From: Pseudomonadota bacterium
GTDB taxonomy: Bacteria; Desulfobacterota; Syntrophia; Syntrophales; UBA5619
DNA length: 18,161 nucleotides
Assembly: GCA_018896355.1 (NCBI GenBank)
Contig: JAHIMW010000096.1
Coordinates: 1 to 18,161, forward strand
Direction of reading: 5' to 3'
How positions within the stretch are numbered: the stretch's first letter is position 1; each line of letters starts with the position of its first letter. The notes under the pieces were generated by a model. It was not told where the DNA came from. It was given only the letters and a program-made list of their open reading frames with translations, and did not search any database. The translations under genes were made by a program, and so were the position numbers. This document shows positions 6,834 to 14,387 of the stretch, in pieces.

Positions 6834-8156
6834 CTACTTTAAAACATCGTCCAGCCAATCGAACAGAACCTGGCTAACCAAGCTGCGGTTTTCCATGACG
6901 CAATGGTTTGTAGCGCCTTCGACAGTCGGTGTAATGACCATTTTCTTCATTTGGTTGGGAAGGCCGTCCATGATAACCTTTTGCTGCCGCTTGACCTCCT
7001 CGCTCTTATACTCACCCTCGCCAACGATGAGCAGAGCCGGAACGGTTATTTTGGTCGGGTCAAAGGTGAACCCTTTATTGGCTGCCGCGAGACCCGAAGG
7101 TTTGTCCATAGATACGCCCCAGCGCCAGCAAATAGCCTTTACGATGTTGCCATGAAAGGCTGTCCAGGAAGCGATTTCCTTTTTTGATGCCAGGACCACC
7201 GGCATCGTGGAGAAAAGGGGGTAGGCGTCAACGACGCCGGAATTCATGGCAATTGCCTTAATCCTGGGGTCGTGCATGGCGGCCTGGGGCACAAACCCGC
7301 CGCCGCCGCTATATCCGTAAGAGGCCAAATACCTGGGATCTACATCGGCACGGCTGAGGGCATAGTCAACGGCAGCCTTCATCGGAACATTCATGTCGGG
7401 CCGGAAGGGTTTCCCATACATGGGGAGGAGTCCCTGTCCCGGCAGATCGACGGTCATGAAGTTATAGCCGCGGTCATAGGTCTGGGGAGCGATATAGAAG
7501 AAGAGATCCTCGGCAAAGGTCTCTCCGCCGCCGATCATAATCAGGGTCTTCGCAGGTTTTGTTCCTGCGGCCGCCTTACGGAAATATCCCGGAAGCACTG
7601 TTCCTTCGAAGGGAATCTCGAAATATTCCAACGGTGGATCAAAAAGCTCTCCTGCCTTTTTCAAGAGATTTCGACTCTTGAGCGCCCTTTCCTTCATGCG
7701 CGGATCATTCGGCAATATTGAGAGGAGCGATATACGATAGTAGTAAGAAGCGCGCTGCAACTGATCGCGGGCGCTCACCTTGTGGCCGCCGGCAAGGGAT
7801 TTCTCGCCACGGGCCTCGGCGAGGCGCGCCATTTTGAACCACTGCTCCTGCCAGCTTGCGGCGTCGCCGTCTTTTATCTTGGACGCGACATAGAAGGCCT
7901 CGCCGATCTCGACACCGTGGTTAACAGTGGAACCAAGAACGAGCGTTCCGAAGTTGAAATCCATATCGGTATCGTTAAAATGGTAGCGAACGCCGGTATC
8001 GTGGGCATCGAAGACTTTTTTTGTTTCAGTGCTTTGCACCGTTTTCGCTTTCGTGGTTTTTTTCTTTTCCGCTGCATGGGAGACACCGGTTCCCCCACTT
8101 GTCAGGACAGCAGACACCAGGAACATGACCGCAACTGCTAGAATTCTCTTGAACAT
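6834..8156 (-). CDS. Secreted alpha/beta hydrolase (FrsA/dihydropseudooxynicotine-hydrolase-like)
   Basis: This encodes 440 residues. A signal peptide (about residues 1-28, likely cut at SHA-AEK) sends it to the periplasm. The N-terminal 170 residues are mostly helical. The alpha/beta-hydrolase core follows, with an oxyanion-type loop MIGGGE (207-212), VDLPGQG (236-242) and the nucleophile elbow GYSGGG with Ser283. The likely catalytic histidine is H418 in TNHC. In this group the acid follows a conserved VxGxxD-like turn; here it reads IVGEGEYKSE, so E380 or E382 may replace aspartate. A helical N-terminal region before the core resembles FrsA-type esterases and C-C hydrolases. The start at 8156 is preceded by GGAGG with five-base spacing. 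Its envelope location beside an acyltransferase-like gene suggests deacylation or ester hydrolysis, but the substrate is unknown. Confidence 0.85.
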   Translation of the reverse strand: MFKRILAVAVMFLVSAVLTSGGTGVSHAAEKKKTTKAKTVQSTETKKVFDAHDTGVRYHFNDTDMDFNFGTLVLGSTVNHGVEIGEAFYVASKIKDGDAASWQEQWFKMARLAEARGEKSLAGGHKVSARDQLQRASYYYRISLLSILPNDPRMKERALKSRNLLKKAGELFDPPLEYFEIPFEGTVLPGYFRKAAAGTKPAKTLIMIGGGETFAEDLFFYIAPQTYDRGYNFMTVDLPGQGLLPMYGKPFRPDMNVPMKAAVDYALSRADVDPRYLASYGYSGGGGFVPQAAMHDPRIKAIAMNSGVVDAYPLFSTMPVVLASKKEIASWTAFHGNIVKAICWRWGVSMDKPSGLAAANKGFTFDPTKITVPALLIVGEGEYKSEEVKRQQKVIMDGLPNQMKKMVITPTVEGATNHCVMENRSLVSQVLFDWLDDVLK

Positions 8157-8207
8157 TACAACCTCCATTTCTTTCGAATCTAATACCTCTGTTTTTCTGT
8201 TTACGCC

Positions 8208-8798
8208 TCAGGGCAGGCGTTCCCAGACCAGACTGACAATCCCCTCGACGCCGCCGAGGAGCAGGGGGCCCTTCAAGGTAAGATATTTCCCGTCATATTC
8301 AAATTGGCGGCCCTGGTCTGTACCCGCCCAGTCGGGGCGGAGGGCGGCCTCGATGTGGTGCACGATGGTCTGTTCATCGGGATTGATTGAATAGGTCCCG
8401 TAATAGGCGGTATATCCGCCGAACGCCGCCCGCACCTCGGCCTCGGACGTGACAAGGGGGTCATCCGAAGCAAACCGGGGACGGCCGGGATTCATGAGTT
8501 GTACGGCCATGCGCCCATCCGTTTCATAGATGAGCCTTCCCCGGGCATCCTTTCCGAAGGGGTAAGCCTTCTGTCCGCTTGAGTCCTGACTGTGGAAGGA
8601 TATAAGTTTCCAGGAACCGACCAGTTCGGGTATAACTTCCCTGCTCATGCTGTGCATCCTTCCCTTCTCCGCATCCGCTTTCCTTTCGCCCGGACCATGG
8701 CTTATACCGGCGCAGCCGCCGATCAACAGGACAACCATCGAGATCAACAGATAAGTGAATTTTATCAAGGCATTAAATTGACAAGCGCTTGTTTTCAT
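8208..8798 (-). CDS. Lipoprotein with lipocalin-like domain
   Basis: This encodes 196 residues. The N-terminal hydrophobic segment ends in LIGGC with the lipidated cysteine at residue 29. From about residue 58 the sequence follows the lipocalin-like pattern LVGSWKLISF, GRLIYETDGRMAVQLM, then FGGYTAYYGTYSIN and a C-terminal YLTLKGP...LVWERL. This matches the Lipocalin_5 group, small beta-barrels that bind hydrophobic ligands. The ATG at 8798 lies 22 bp after the transglycosylase stop; the ribosome binding site is weak. The longer frame starting at 8867 overlaps the upstream gene and has no signal sequence at its start, so I rejected it. The ligand is unknown; a role in carrying a lipid or acyl product for the neighbouring enzymes is only inference. 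Confidence 0.83.
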   Translation of the reverse strand: MKTSACQFNALIKFTYLLISMVVLLIGGCAGISHGPGERKADAEKGRMHSMSREVIPELVGSWKLISFHSQDSSGQKAYPFGKDARGRLIYETDGRMAVQLMNPGRPRFASDDPLVTSEAEVRAAFGGYTAYYGTYSINPDEQTIVHHIEAALRPDWAGTDQGRQFEYDGKYLTLKGPLLLGGVEGIVSLVWERLP

Positions 8799-8820
8799 GT
8801 TGCTCAAAACCCCACCCTCG

Positions 8821-10368
8821 CTATTTACTTGGCTGGTTCTTGTCCGGCGAGATGCGCTCTCGCGCATCCTGCTTCTCCTCTGTGTTCTTGAGCATCAGGT
8901 TGTAGGCGACGTAATACTTATAGATGTTGCGCACGTAGGTTGTGGTTTGGAAACCGATCCTCTCGGCGGTCACCACCTCGACGTTGTTGAACCACTTGTT
9001 CGGATCGAGTCCGCGCTTCTCTGCCAGCTTGCGCATGGTCGAGATTTTCCCCGGCCCGGCATTATAGCTCGCGAAGGCGAAGAGCGTGCGATCTTGGTCG
9101 TTGAAGCTTCCGTCCGGGAAGTAACGCGTCATGAGTAAGTCCATGTATTTTGCACCTGCGTGGATGTTGGGTTCGGCCTCCATGATATTACCCACCTTCA
9201 TTGATGCTCCGGTCGCCGGCATGATCTGCATGATGCCTATGGCGCCGACTGGGCTTCGCTTGTTCTGATCCAAGGTGGATTCCTGGTAGCCCTGTGCGGC
9301 GAGCATCAACTCGTCGAACTGGTACTTCTGCCCGTACTTCTCGAACAGGGCAATTGTCTGCTCGAAGCGCGTCCGCTCGGCGGCGCCCGTCGGGTTCTTT
9401 ATCTTCTTGACGCGCTTATGGTATTGCGCCAGGCGGCTCTCGATGATGCCCTGTTTCTTAAGATAGTTCCTGTAGAAGTCTCGGAATTCAGCTTCAAGAT
9501 TCGGGCTGCCCTTGCGGATTGCCCAACCTATTGTGCCGCTGCGGCGGAGCACGATGTCCTCTCGGACCTTGATCTTGGGCAGAACTTGCGCCCATATTTT
9601 TGCCATCCAGTCGTCGACGACGAGGAATTCAAAGAGCTCTGCGTTGAGCATCTCCATCAGATCTTCATCCTCGAGGGCGTCGGGGACGAGGACAATGTTG
9701 ACGGGCGCCTTCCTCTTCCAAAACCAGAATCCTCCTTCCTTTTTAAAACGATCGTTTAGAGACAACAGGCTCTCGTAGTAGCTTGATGTCTTGCGCACGT
9801 GCACGGTCTTACCGGAAAGATCATCGATTACGCCGACAGGGGGCGACTTCGGCCCCGTCACCAGGACCTCAGACACATGCGGTGTTTCCTCCGACGTGAC
9901 GAAGTCCACGATCTTAAGACGCTCTTCGGTCACAGTGATGCCGCCGGCGGCGATGTCGCCGAGGCCCTTAGCTACGTCCGTAAGCAGTGCATCGCGCGTG
10001 TGGGGAATGATAAACACCGTCAAAGGACGCTTTCCGAGTTTCCTGTGGTATTTCTTGTTGAGGTAGTGCTCAAAATCCCGCACGGTATCCCCGATTAGGC
10101 CTCGCTCTCGGCCCTTGTCGTTAAAGTAAAGCGTGCGACTGTGTGGCACGAGTACCCGTATCCTCCGGAACTCCAGCATTTTATCGAAGTCCCCCGTCCA
10201 CTCTGGGCTGGTGAGGATCAGGCCGCGCAGTTGCTTCCGGCCATCTTCATCTGGCGCCGCTGCCGCCGGCTTATCTGCAGGTTGTCTGAGGGCCAGGTAC
10301 GACACGGCGACAATCACCAGAACGGCCAACCCCAGGTACAATGCGTAGAAATGTCGTTTTTCTTTCAT
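8821..10368 (-). CDS. mltF: Membrane-bound lytic murein transglycosylase, MltF-like
   Basis: The protein has 515 residues, close to the usual MltF length. An N-terminal membrane anchor (about 8-27) precedes a periplasmic solute-binding domain of the SBP_bac_3 type (about 68-305). The C-terminal SLT domain begins near 345. Catalytic Glu363 is in YQESTLD, followed by VGAIGIMQIMP (374-384) and ASYNAGPG (433-440), the standard SLT motifs. The enzyme cleaves the MurNAc-GlcNAc bond of peptidoglycan to form 1,6-anhydro ends. The binding domain of MltF relatives senses muropeptides or amino acids. Here the anchor is a transmembrane segment, not a lipobox. It is first in the six-gene envelope cluster and has the only visible promoter of that cluster just upstream. 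Confidence 0.9.
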   Translation of the reverse strand: MKEKRHFYALYLGLAVLVIVAVSYLALRQPADKPAAAAPDEDGRKQLRGLILTSPEWTGDFDKMLEFRRIRVLVPHSRTLYFNDKGRERGLIGDTVRDFEHYLNKKYHRKLGKRPLTVFIIPHTRDALLTDVAKGLGDIAAGGITVTEERLKIVDFVTSEETPHVSEVLVTGPKSPPVGVIDDLSGKTVHVRKTSSYYESLLSLNDRFKKEGGFWFWKRKAPVNIVLVPDALEDEDLMEMLNAELFEFLVVDDWMAKIWAQVLPKIKVREDIVLRRSGTIGWAIRKGSPNLEAEFRDFYRNYLKKQGIIESRLAQYHKRVKKIKNPTGAAERTRFEQTIALFEKYGQKYQFDELMLAAQGYQESTLDQNKRSPVGAIGIMQIMPATGASMKVGNIMEAEPNIHAGAKYMDLLMTRYFPDGSFNDQDRTLFAFASYNAGPGKISTMRKLAEKRGLDPNKWFNNVEVVTAERIGFQTTTYVRNIYKYYVAYNLMLKNTEEKQDARERISPDKNQPSK

Positions 10369-10434
10369 GGCCAGTTTCTTCAGCCTCCCGGATCCCTCGC
10401 CGCAGCCTGCGGCAAGCTGACGTTTTCATTTAAT

Positions 10435-10464
10435 ATCATAAAAACAGGTCACCTGTCTTGTCTT
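10435..10464 (-). promoter_or_regulatory. Putative sigma70-type promoter for the envelope gene cluster
   Basis: On the minus strand AAGACA (10464-10459) is separated by 18 bp from TATGAT (10440-10435). The -10 box matches at five of six positions and the -35 box at four. Transcription would begin roughly 60 bp before the transglycosylase ATG at 10368. This is by eye only. Confidence 0.45.
10444..10456. promoter_or_regulatory. Palindromic operator candidate inside the promoter spacer
   Basis: ACAGGT-C-ACCTGT is a perfect 6+1+6 palindrome. It lies wholly between the proposed -35 and -10 boxes, where a bound dimeric repressor would block RNA polymerase. The regulator is not identifiable. Confidence 0.4.
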
Positions 10465-10481
10465 TATAGCATATCACGGAG

Positions 10482-10495
10482 GTACATTCATGTAC
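10482..10495. promoter_or_regulatory. Second palindrome upstream of the envelope cluster
   Basis: GTACAT-TC-ATGTAC is a perfect 6+2+6 palindrome, 26 bp upstream of the first, in the 145-bp gap between the Nudix and transglycosylase genes. It could be another operator or a chance AT-rich dyad. Confidence 0.3.
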
Positions 10496-10513
10496 GGTCT
10501 CTGCGGGGATTCC

Positions 10514-10930
10514 TCAAGGCAGGCACTGTCGGTACGCCTCAAGAACCGCCAGATCGGCTTCGACCCAGTCGAGGGTCGGGAGGTCATCCGGCTTGAGCCA
10601 GACGACGGCATGGTGCTCGTTCAGCGTCATCTCCCCGGAGCGAATCGCGCAGACGAAGGGGTGGAGTTTGACCGTGAAGGCCGGGTAGCGGTGCGTCGAA
10701 GGCGGCAGCGTCCGCTTTACGACCACGCGCAGGCCCATCTCCTCCATCAGCTCCCGGTGGAGACTCGCCTCCGCGCCCTCCCCCGGCTCGATCTTCCCGC
10801 CGGGAAACTCCCATTTGAGGGGCATGCGCATGGATGCGCCCCGCTGTGCGGCCAGGACGAGGCCGTCCCGCTCGATGATCGCGCAGGTCACGCCGATATC
10901 AATCCGGTTCGCTTTGCCCATTCCCCTCAC
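10514..10930 (-). CDS. Nudix hydrolase, MutT/NudG-like nucleotide pyrophosphohydrolase
   Basis: This encodes 138 residues, about the length of MutT and NudG. The Nudix box is complete: Gly45, Glu51, then RELMEEMGL (59-67), with the preceding KWEFPGGK typical of MutT-like enzymes. Such enzymes hydrolyse oxidised or non-canonical (d)NTPs to monophosphates in the cytoplasm, removing mutagenic precursors. The exact substrate (8-oxo-dGTP or CTP derivatives) cannot be fixed from sequence. GTG 10930 or ATG 10921 may be the start; AGGGGA lies right before the ATG, which is too close, so GTG is slightly preferred. It lies 127 bp downstream of the ABC permease gene on the same strand and may be read through from that operon, though the gap allows an independent promoter. 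Confidence 0.88.
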   Translation of the reverse strand: MRGMGKANRIDIGVTCAIIERDGLVLAAQRGASMRMPLKWEFPGGKIEPGEGAEASLHRELMEEMGLRVVVKRTLPPSTHRYPAFTVKLHPFVCAIRSGEMTLNEHHAVVWLKPDDLPTLDWVEADLAVLEAYRQCLP

Positions 10931-11057
10931 CCGCTCCGGCGTCGTCCCCGCCGGAGATCATGTTATTCTGCCCCGCCCGCCTCCGGCTGATTCCGGAACC
11001 CGCCACCTCAGCGCGAGGCGCGGCCGTCGGCAGAGGCGGGTGTGGGTCATCACAGCC

Positions 11058-11735
11058 TCAGGTTCGCCGGTGCTCGAAGCCGGGGATGCGAAGGCGCTCC
11101 TCCATGCGGCCGAGGACGATGGTCGCGACCGAGGTCATGACCAGGTAGCACGCCCCGATCATCAGGAAGACCTCCGTGTATTTGAAGGAGTTCGACGCGA
11201 GGATCTTCCCCTGACCGGTCAGCTCGATGCAGGTGATCATGTAGGCCAAAGACGAGTACTTGATCAGGTAGATGATCTCATTCCCGCAGCCGGGCAGCGC
11301 GCGCCGGATCGCCTGCGGGAGGATGATGGAGATGATCATCCGGACCTTGCTGAAACCGAGGGACTGAGCGGCGAGCATCTGTCCCCGTTTGATCGACAAG
11401 AGCGCCCCCCGGATGTACTCCGAGTGATAGGCCCCGCTGCAGAGTGAAAATCCCAGGACCGAGGCCACAAAAGGGCTCAGATAGATCCCGATGTGGGGGA
11501 GGCCGAAGTACCAGATGAAAAGCTGGACGACGAGCGGGATCCCCCGGAAGATGGCCACAAAGGTGTTCGCAGCGGCCATGACGGGACGGTTCCCGTAAAT
11601 GCGGAGCACCCCGACCATGATCCCGATCGCGAGGCCCAGGAGCGCAGAGGGGGCAATAAGCTGGAGGCTCACCCAGAACCCCTTGAGCAGTGCGGGATAG
11701 ACCTCGGCTTGGATGTAGAGCCACCCCTCCGTCAT
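11058..11735 (-). CDS. Polar amino-acid ABC transporter permease (second)
   Basis: The product has 225 residues with about five membrane helices. It belongs to the HisM/GlnP type permeases. FRGIPLVVQLF is at 63-73 and the cytoplasmic coupling loop, EYIRGALLSIKRGQ...SLGF...ILPQAIRRALPG, at about 106-149; this EAA loop contacts the ATPase. It forms the membrane channel as a heterodimer with the first permease. The ATG at 11735 overlaps the ATPase stop by four bases (ATGA), so translation is coupled. It is the last gene of the transporter operon. Confidence 0.92.
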   Translation of the reverse strand: MTEGWLYIQAEVYPALLKGFWVSLQLIAPSALLGLAIGIMVGVLRIYGNRPVMAAANTFVAIFRGIPLVVQLFIWYFGLPHIGIYLSPFVASVLGFSLCSGAYHSEYIRGALLSIKRGQMLAAQSLGFSKVRMIISIILPQAIRRALPGCGNEIIYLIKYSSLAYMITCIELTGQGKILASNSFKYTEVFLMIGACYLVMTSVATIVLGRMEERLRIPGFEHRRT

Positions 11736-12490
11736 CCGCGTTCCCCGTAGAGTTCAGTGATTTTGGAACAGAATTCCTGCGTCCGGGCATTTTCCGCATG
11801 GTTGAATATCTTGTCGGGGGTCCCCCGCTCGAGGATCCGGCCGTCCTCCATGAAGAGGATCTCGCTCGCGAGCGAACTTGCAAAGCCGATCTGGTGCGTC
11901 GCCATGATCATCGTCATCCCGTTGTTCCCCAGATCGCGGATGACCGCGTGGACCTCGCCGATCAGCTCCGGGTCGAGGGCCGAGGTGGGCTCGTCCAAGA
12001 GCATCACCTTCGGGTCCATCGCGAGCGCCCGGGCAATCGAGACCCGCTGCTTCTGGCCGCCGGAGAGCTGGGCCGGATACTTCTGCATATGCTCCTTCAG
12101 GCCGACGCGCTCTAATTCCAGGACGGCGCGCTCCCCGGCCTCCGCCTTTCCCATCCCCTTCACCCGGACCATGCCGATCCGGACGTTCTCCAGCGCGGTC
12201 AGGTGATCGAATAGGTTGAAATCCTGAAAAATCATCCCCACCTTCTGGCGGTAGGCGTAGAGGTCGCGCTTGTTTGCGTAATGAACCTCCTGTTCGTCCA
12301 GCCAGATCCGTCCCTCATCGGGCTTGACGAGGAAGTTGATGCACTGCAATAGCGTGCTTTTCCCCGCTCCGGAGGGTCCGATCAGGATCTTGAGATCCCC
12401 CTTGTTCACGTCGAGCGACGCCCCTTTGAGGACGTCCTTCTTTCCGTAGCGCTTCGATATGTTTTCGATCCGTAAAATGGGTGTCGTCAT
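11732..12490 (-). CDS. Polar amino-acid ABC transporter ATP-binding protein (GlnQ/HisP-like)
   Basis: This encodes 252 residues. Walker A GPSGAGKST is at 38-46, the Q-loop glutamine at 89, the ABC signature LSGGQ at 142-146, Walker B VMLLDEP at 162-168 and the switch histidine at 199 in ATHQ. The length and the EPTSALDPE sequence are typical of GlnQ/HisP-type ATPases, which act as a dimer on the cytoplasmic face. It starts 7 bp after the first permease and overlaps the second permease by 4 bp. Confidence 0.95.
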   Translation of the reverse strand: MTTPILRIENISKRYGKKDVLKGASLDVNKGDLKILIGPSGAGKSTLLQCINFLVKPDEGRIWLDEQEVHYANKRDLYAYRQKVGMIFQDFNLFDHLTALENVRIGMVRVKGMGKAEAGERAVLELERVGLKEHMQKYPAQLSGGQKQRVSIARALAMDPKVMLLDEPTSALDPELIGEVHAVIRDLGNNGMTMIMATHQIGFASSLASEILFMEDGRILERGTPDKIFNHAENARTQEFCSKITELYGERG

Positions 12491-12497
12491 AAAGTCC

Positions 12498-13175
12498 CTA
12501 CGATCCCTGCGGGGAATACCCCGGAATCCGCGCCCTCTCCTCTAACAGCCGGAGGCCTTTCGTCCCCACCCAGGTGAGGACGAGGAAGATCACCCCCGCA
12601 GCAAAGTAGAGCGGAAGATGCTGATAGGTCCGGGTCGCCACGAAATGTGCCCGCGCCATGATCTCGGCCACGCCCAGGGCGTAGGTTACGGCCGAGTCTT
12701 TCAGCAGGATGGAGTACTCGTTGGACCAGCCGGGGATGGAGAGCCGGAGCGCCTGGGGGAGAATAATGAAGGAGATCGCCTTGAAATCGCTCATCCCCAG
12801 CGCCCGCGCGGCCTTGAGCTGCCCCTCCGGAAGCGACAGGATCGCCCCGCGGAAGATCTGGGACTGATAGGCGGAGCTGATAAGGCCGAGGACAATGATC
12901 GCGACCGTGAAGGCCGAGAGGTTGATATCCAACGCCGTGCAGAGACCGAAGTAGAACAAAAACAGGAAAACGAGCAGCGGGATGCCCCTGAAGAACCAGA
13001 CATAGACGGCGATGAAGCGCCGGAGCGCCGGGTGTCCGTAGACCTGCCCCACGGCGAGGGGCGCCCCGAGGGCGAATCCCAAACCCATCGCCCCTACCAC
13101 AACAACCAGGGTCACCATCGACCCCTGGAGGAGGTACGGAAGGGCGTCCATAATGGCGATCAGGCTTTCCGGCAT
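12498..13175 (-). CDS. Polar amino-acid ABC transporter permease (first)
   Basis: With the start at 13175 the protein is 225 residues, the same length as its partner permease, and the N-terminal helices align (MPESLIAIMDALPYLLQG against MTEGWLYIQAEVYPALLKG). FRGIPLLVFLF is at 62-72. The EAA loop QIFRGAILSLPEGQ...ALGMSDFKAISFIILPQALRLSIPG is at about 106-149. The frame stays open upstream to 13340, with ATGs at 13226 and 13250, but those starts fall in or before a 43-bp palindrome. I therefore prefer 13175 despite a weak ribosome binding site. It is separated from the binding-protein gene by 165 bp and from the ATPase by 7 bp. Confidence 0.9.
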   Translation of the reverse strand: MPESLIAIMDALPYLLQGSMVTLVVVVGAMGLGFALGAPLAVGQVYGHPALRRFIAVYVWFFRGIPLLVFLFLFYFGLCTALDINLSAFTVAIIVLGLISSAYQSQIFRGAILSLPEGQLKAARALGMSDFKAISFIILPQALRLSIPGWSNEYSILLKDSAVTYALGVAEIMARAHFVATRTYQHLPLYFAAGVIFLVLTWVGTKGLRLLEERARIPGYSPQGS

Positions 13176-13200
13176 CCGTTCTATGGCCCCCAAAAATGTG

Positions 13201-13243
13201 TGGAATATGGTGACATGATGCCGCATCGTGTCCCCATATTCCA
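13201..13243. repeat. REP-like palindrome (copy 4) between binding protein and permease genes
   Basis: Twenty-base arms, TGGAATATGGTGACATGATG at 13201-13220 and its partner at 13224-13243, pair at 18 positions around a 3-base loop. The right arm carries GTGTCCCC, the GGGGACA core of the other palindromes. In the operon mRNA it forms a strong stem 3' of the binding-protein gene. Confidence 0.8.
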
Positions 13244-13340
13244 CCGTCATCCATCGAGGAGAGGGAAACCGAGCCCACAGGGCCGGGCTTCTTGGGCAAG
13301 GAAGATATCCGTTTTTCAATGCCCGGTCGTTCGGCAGCAA

Positions 13341-14102
13341 TTATTTATCGATGTATTTTTTCTTCAATTCGGCCCAGTATGGCGATTTCATGAGCTTCTT
13401 GAGGCCTTCGTTGACCTTCTTCAGGAATTCGGCGTCGTCCTTGCGGATCGCGTAGCCGAAATCCTCGTCCTTCATCCCGAAGCCGCCCAGGATCTTGACA
13501 GGCTTCTTCCTGGTGGCGTCGATCGCCGGGGCGTCGTCCATCGCGGCGGCCACGATCCGGCCGTTGACCACGTCCTCGACCGCGAGCGGGGCGGAGTCGT
13601 ACTGCACCAGCTCGAACTTCTTCCCGCCCTTCTTGATCAGGTTCTCAGCGATCCACTTCGCCTCGGTCGTCCCGCGCTGGACGCCTACCTTGTTCCCATC
13701 GGCCAGGGCCTTCTCCACGGTGAGCGGCGAATCCTTCTTGGCCACCAGGACCTGTTTGATTTTCCAGTAAGGGATCGTAAAGTTGACCTCCTTTTTGCGT
13801 TCGTCGGTGATGCTCATCCCGGAGGCCACGATGTCGATCTTCTTGGCCTTCAGGCTGGGGATGATCCCGTCCCAGTCCATCGGTTTGTGTTTCACCTTGA
13901 ATTTCATCTCCTTGGCGATCCAGTCCAGGGCCTTCACATCAAAGCCGTCCGGAGCGCCGGATTTGTCCACATAGGCGAAAGGCGGAAAATTCGCGTCGAT
14001 TCCGTTGATGTAGACCTTCTCCGCGGCGATGGCGAACGTCGAGGACAAGAGCAGCGACGCCGCCAGAACCAGAACCACACCCCAAAACCTTTTTCTTCTC
14101 AT
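13341..14102 (-). CDS. Polar amino-acid ABC transporter substrate-binding protein
   Basis: The protein has 253 residues and a signal peptide (MRRKRFWGVVLVLAAS..., likely cut at AIA-AEK near residue 27). It is periplasmic, of the SBP_bac_3 type. The first lobe has DANFPPFAYVD and the ligand arginine R102 in SGMSITDERKKEVNFT, which binds the amino-acid carboxylate. In the second lobe D189 or D190 (AAMDDAP) is placed to bind the amino group. GVQRGTTEAKW is the usual hinge-following motif. Specificity for a particular amino acid cannot be read. It is first in its operon; AAAGGAG lies 11 bases before the ATG and a good promoter is 117 bp upstream. Confidence 0.93.
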   Translation of the reverse strand: MRRKRFWGVVLVLAASLLLSSTFAIAAEKVYINGIDANFPPFAYVDKSGAPDGFDVKALDWIAKEMKFKVKHKPMDWDGIIPSLKAKKIDIVASGMSITDERKKEVNFTIPYWKIKQVLVAKKDSPLTVEKALADGNKVGVQRGTTEAKWIAENLIKKGGKKFELVQYDSAPLAVEDVVNGRIVAAAMDDAPAIDATRKKPVKILGGFGMKDEDFGYAIRKDDAEFLKKVNEGLKKLMKSPYWAELKKKYIDK

Positions 14103-14218
14103 AAATACCGATCTCCTTTCTTTCCGTTGTTTTGTTATCCATTCCGCGTAATAAATCGATTCCCGAAGACAATCGCCGTTACAACATAGGAAGCGATCTT
14201 TAATCCAAATGACACGGC

Positions 14219-14247
14219 AGCATAAACAAATTCGCGGGGAGTGTCAA
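14219..14247 (-). promoter_or_regulatory. Sigma70-type promoter of the ABC transporter operon
   Basis: On the minus strand a perfect TTGACA (14247-14242) is followed after 17 bp by TATGCT (14224-14219), four of six matches to TATAAT. Transcription would start near 14212, giving a leader of about 110 nt before the ATG at 14102. Confidence 0.65.
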
Positions 14248-14332
14248 GATGAACGCGGCAATGCCCTGAAATAATGTTGACGGAGAGACGGCGGAACGCT
14301 TCCGAAGCGGCAGATCGCCAGCTTAATATCAT

Positions 14333-14361
14333 TTGATTTCACGACATCACTCTGGTATCTT
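14333..14361 (+). promoter_or_regulatory. Putative promoter of the toxin-antitoxin operon
   Basis: TTGATT (14333-14338) and TATCTT (14356-14361) are separated by 17 bp, each matching four of six consensus bases. The start would be near 14368, just before the AGGAGG of the antitoxin gene. Confidence 0.45.
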
Positions 14362-14387
14362 TTCCACACAATGACAGGAGGCGCTCT

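Larger units (their letters stand above)
14103..14387. other. Divergent promoter region between ABC operon and toxin-antitoxin genes
   Basis: This 285-bp stretch separates divergently transcribed genes. It holds a promoter reading left (14219-14247) and one reading right (14333-14361). I recognise no riboswitch in the roughly 110-nt leader of the binding-protein gene, and no credible small gene. Confidence 0.6.

Noticed and set aside
10490..10990. Plus-strand frame with a good-looking GGAGG seven bases before its ATG
   Set aside because: It runs antisense through the Nudix gene and has a low-complexity, non-protein-like product; the GGAGG falls beside a palindrome by chance.
13176..13340. 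Longer first permease (start at 13226, 13250 or 13340)
   Set aside because: The extra residues have no permease character and pass through the 43-bp palindrome; the 13175 start gives the same length as the partner permease.
12618..14189. 523-codon open frame on the plus strand opposite the ABC genes
   Set aside because: It is antisense to three well-identified transporter genes; its translation is rich in Arg, Asp, Gly and His with no domain, a shadow of GC-rich codon use.
14103..14212. Riboswitch in the leader of the ABC operon
   Set aside because: The leader is long enough, but I find no conserved core of any class I know, such as the lysine, glycine or SAM types.
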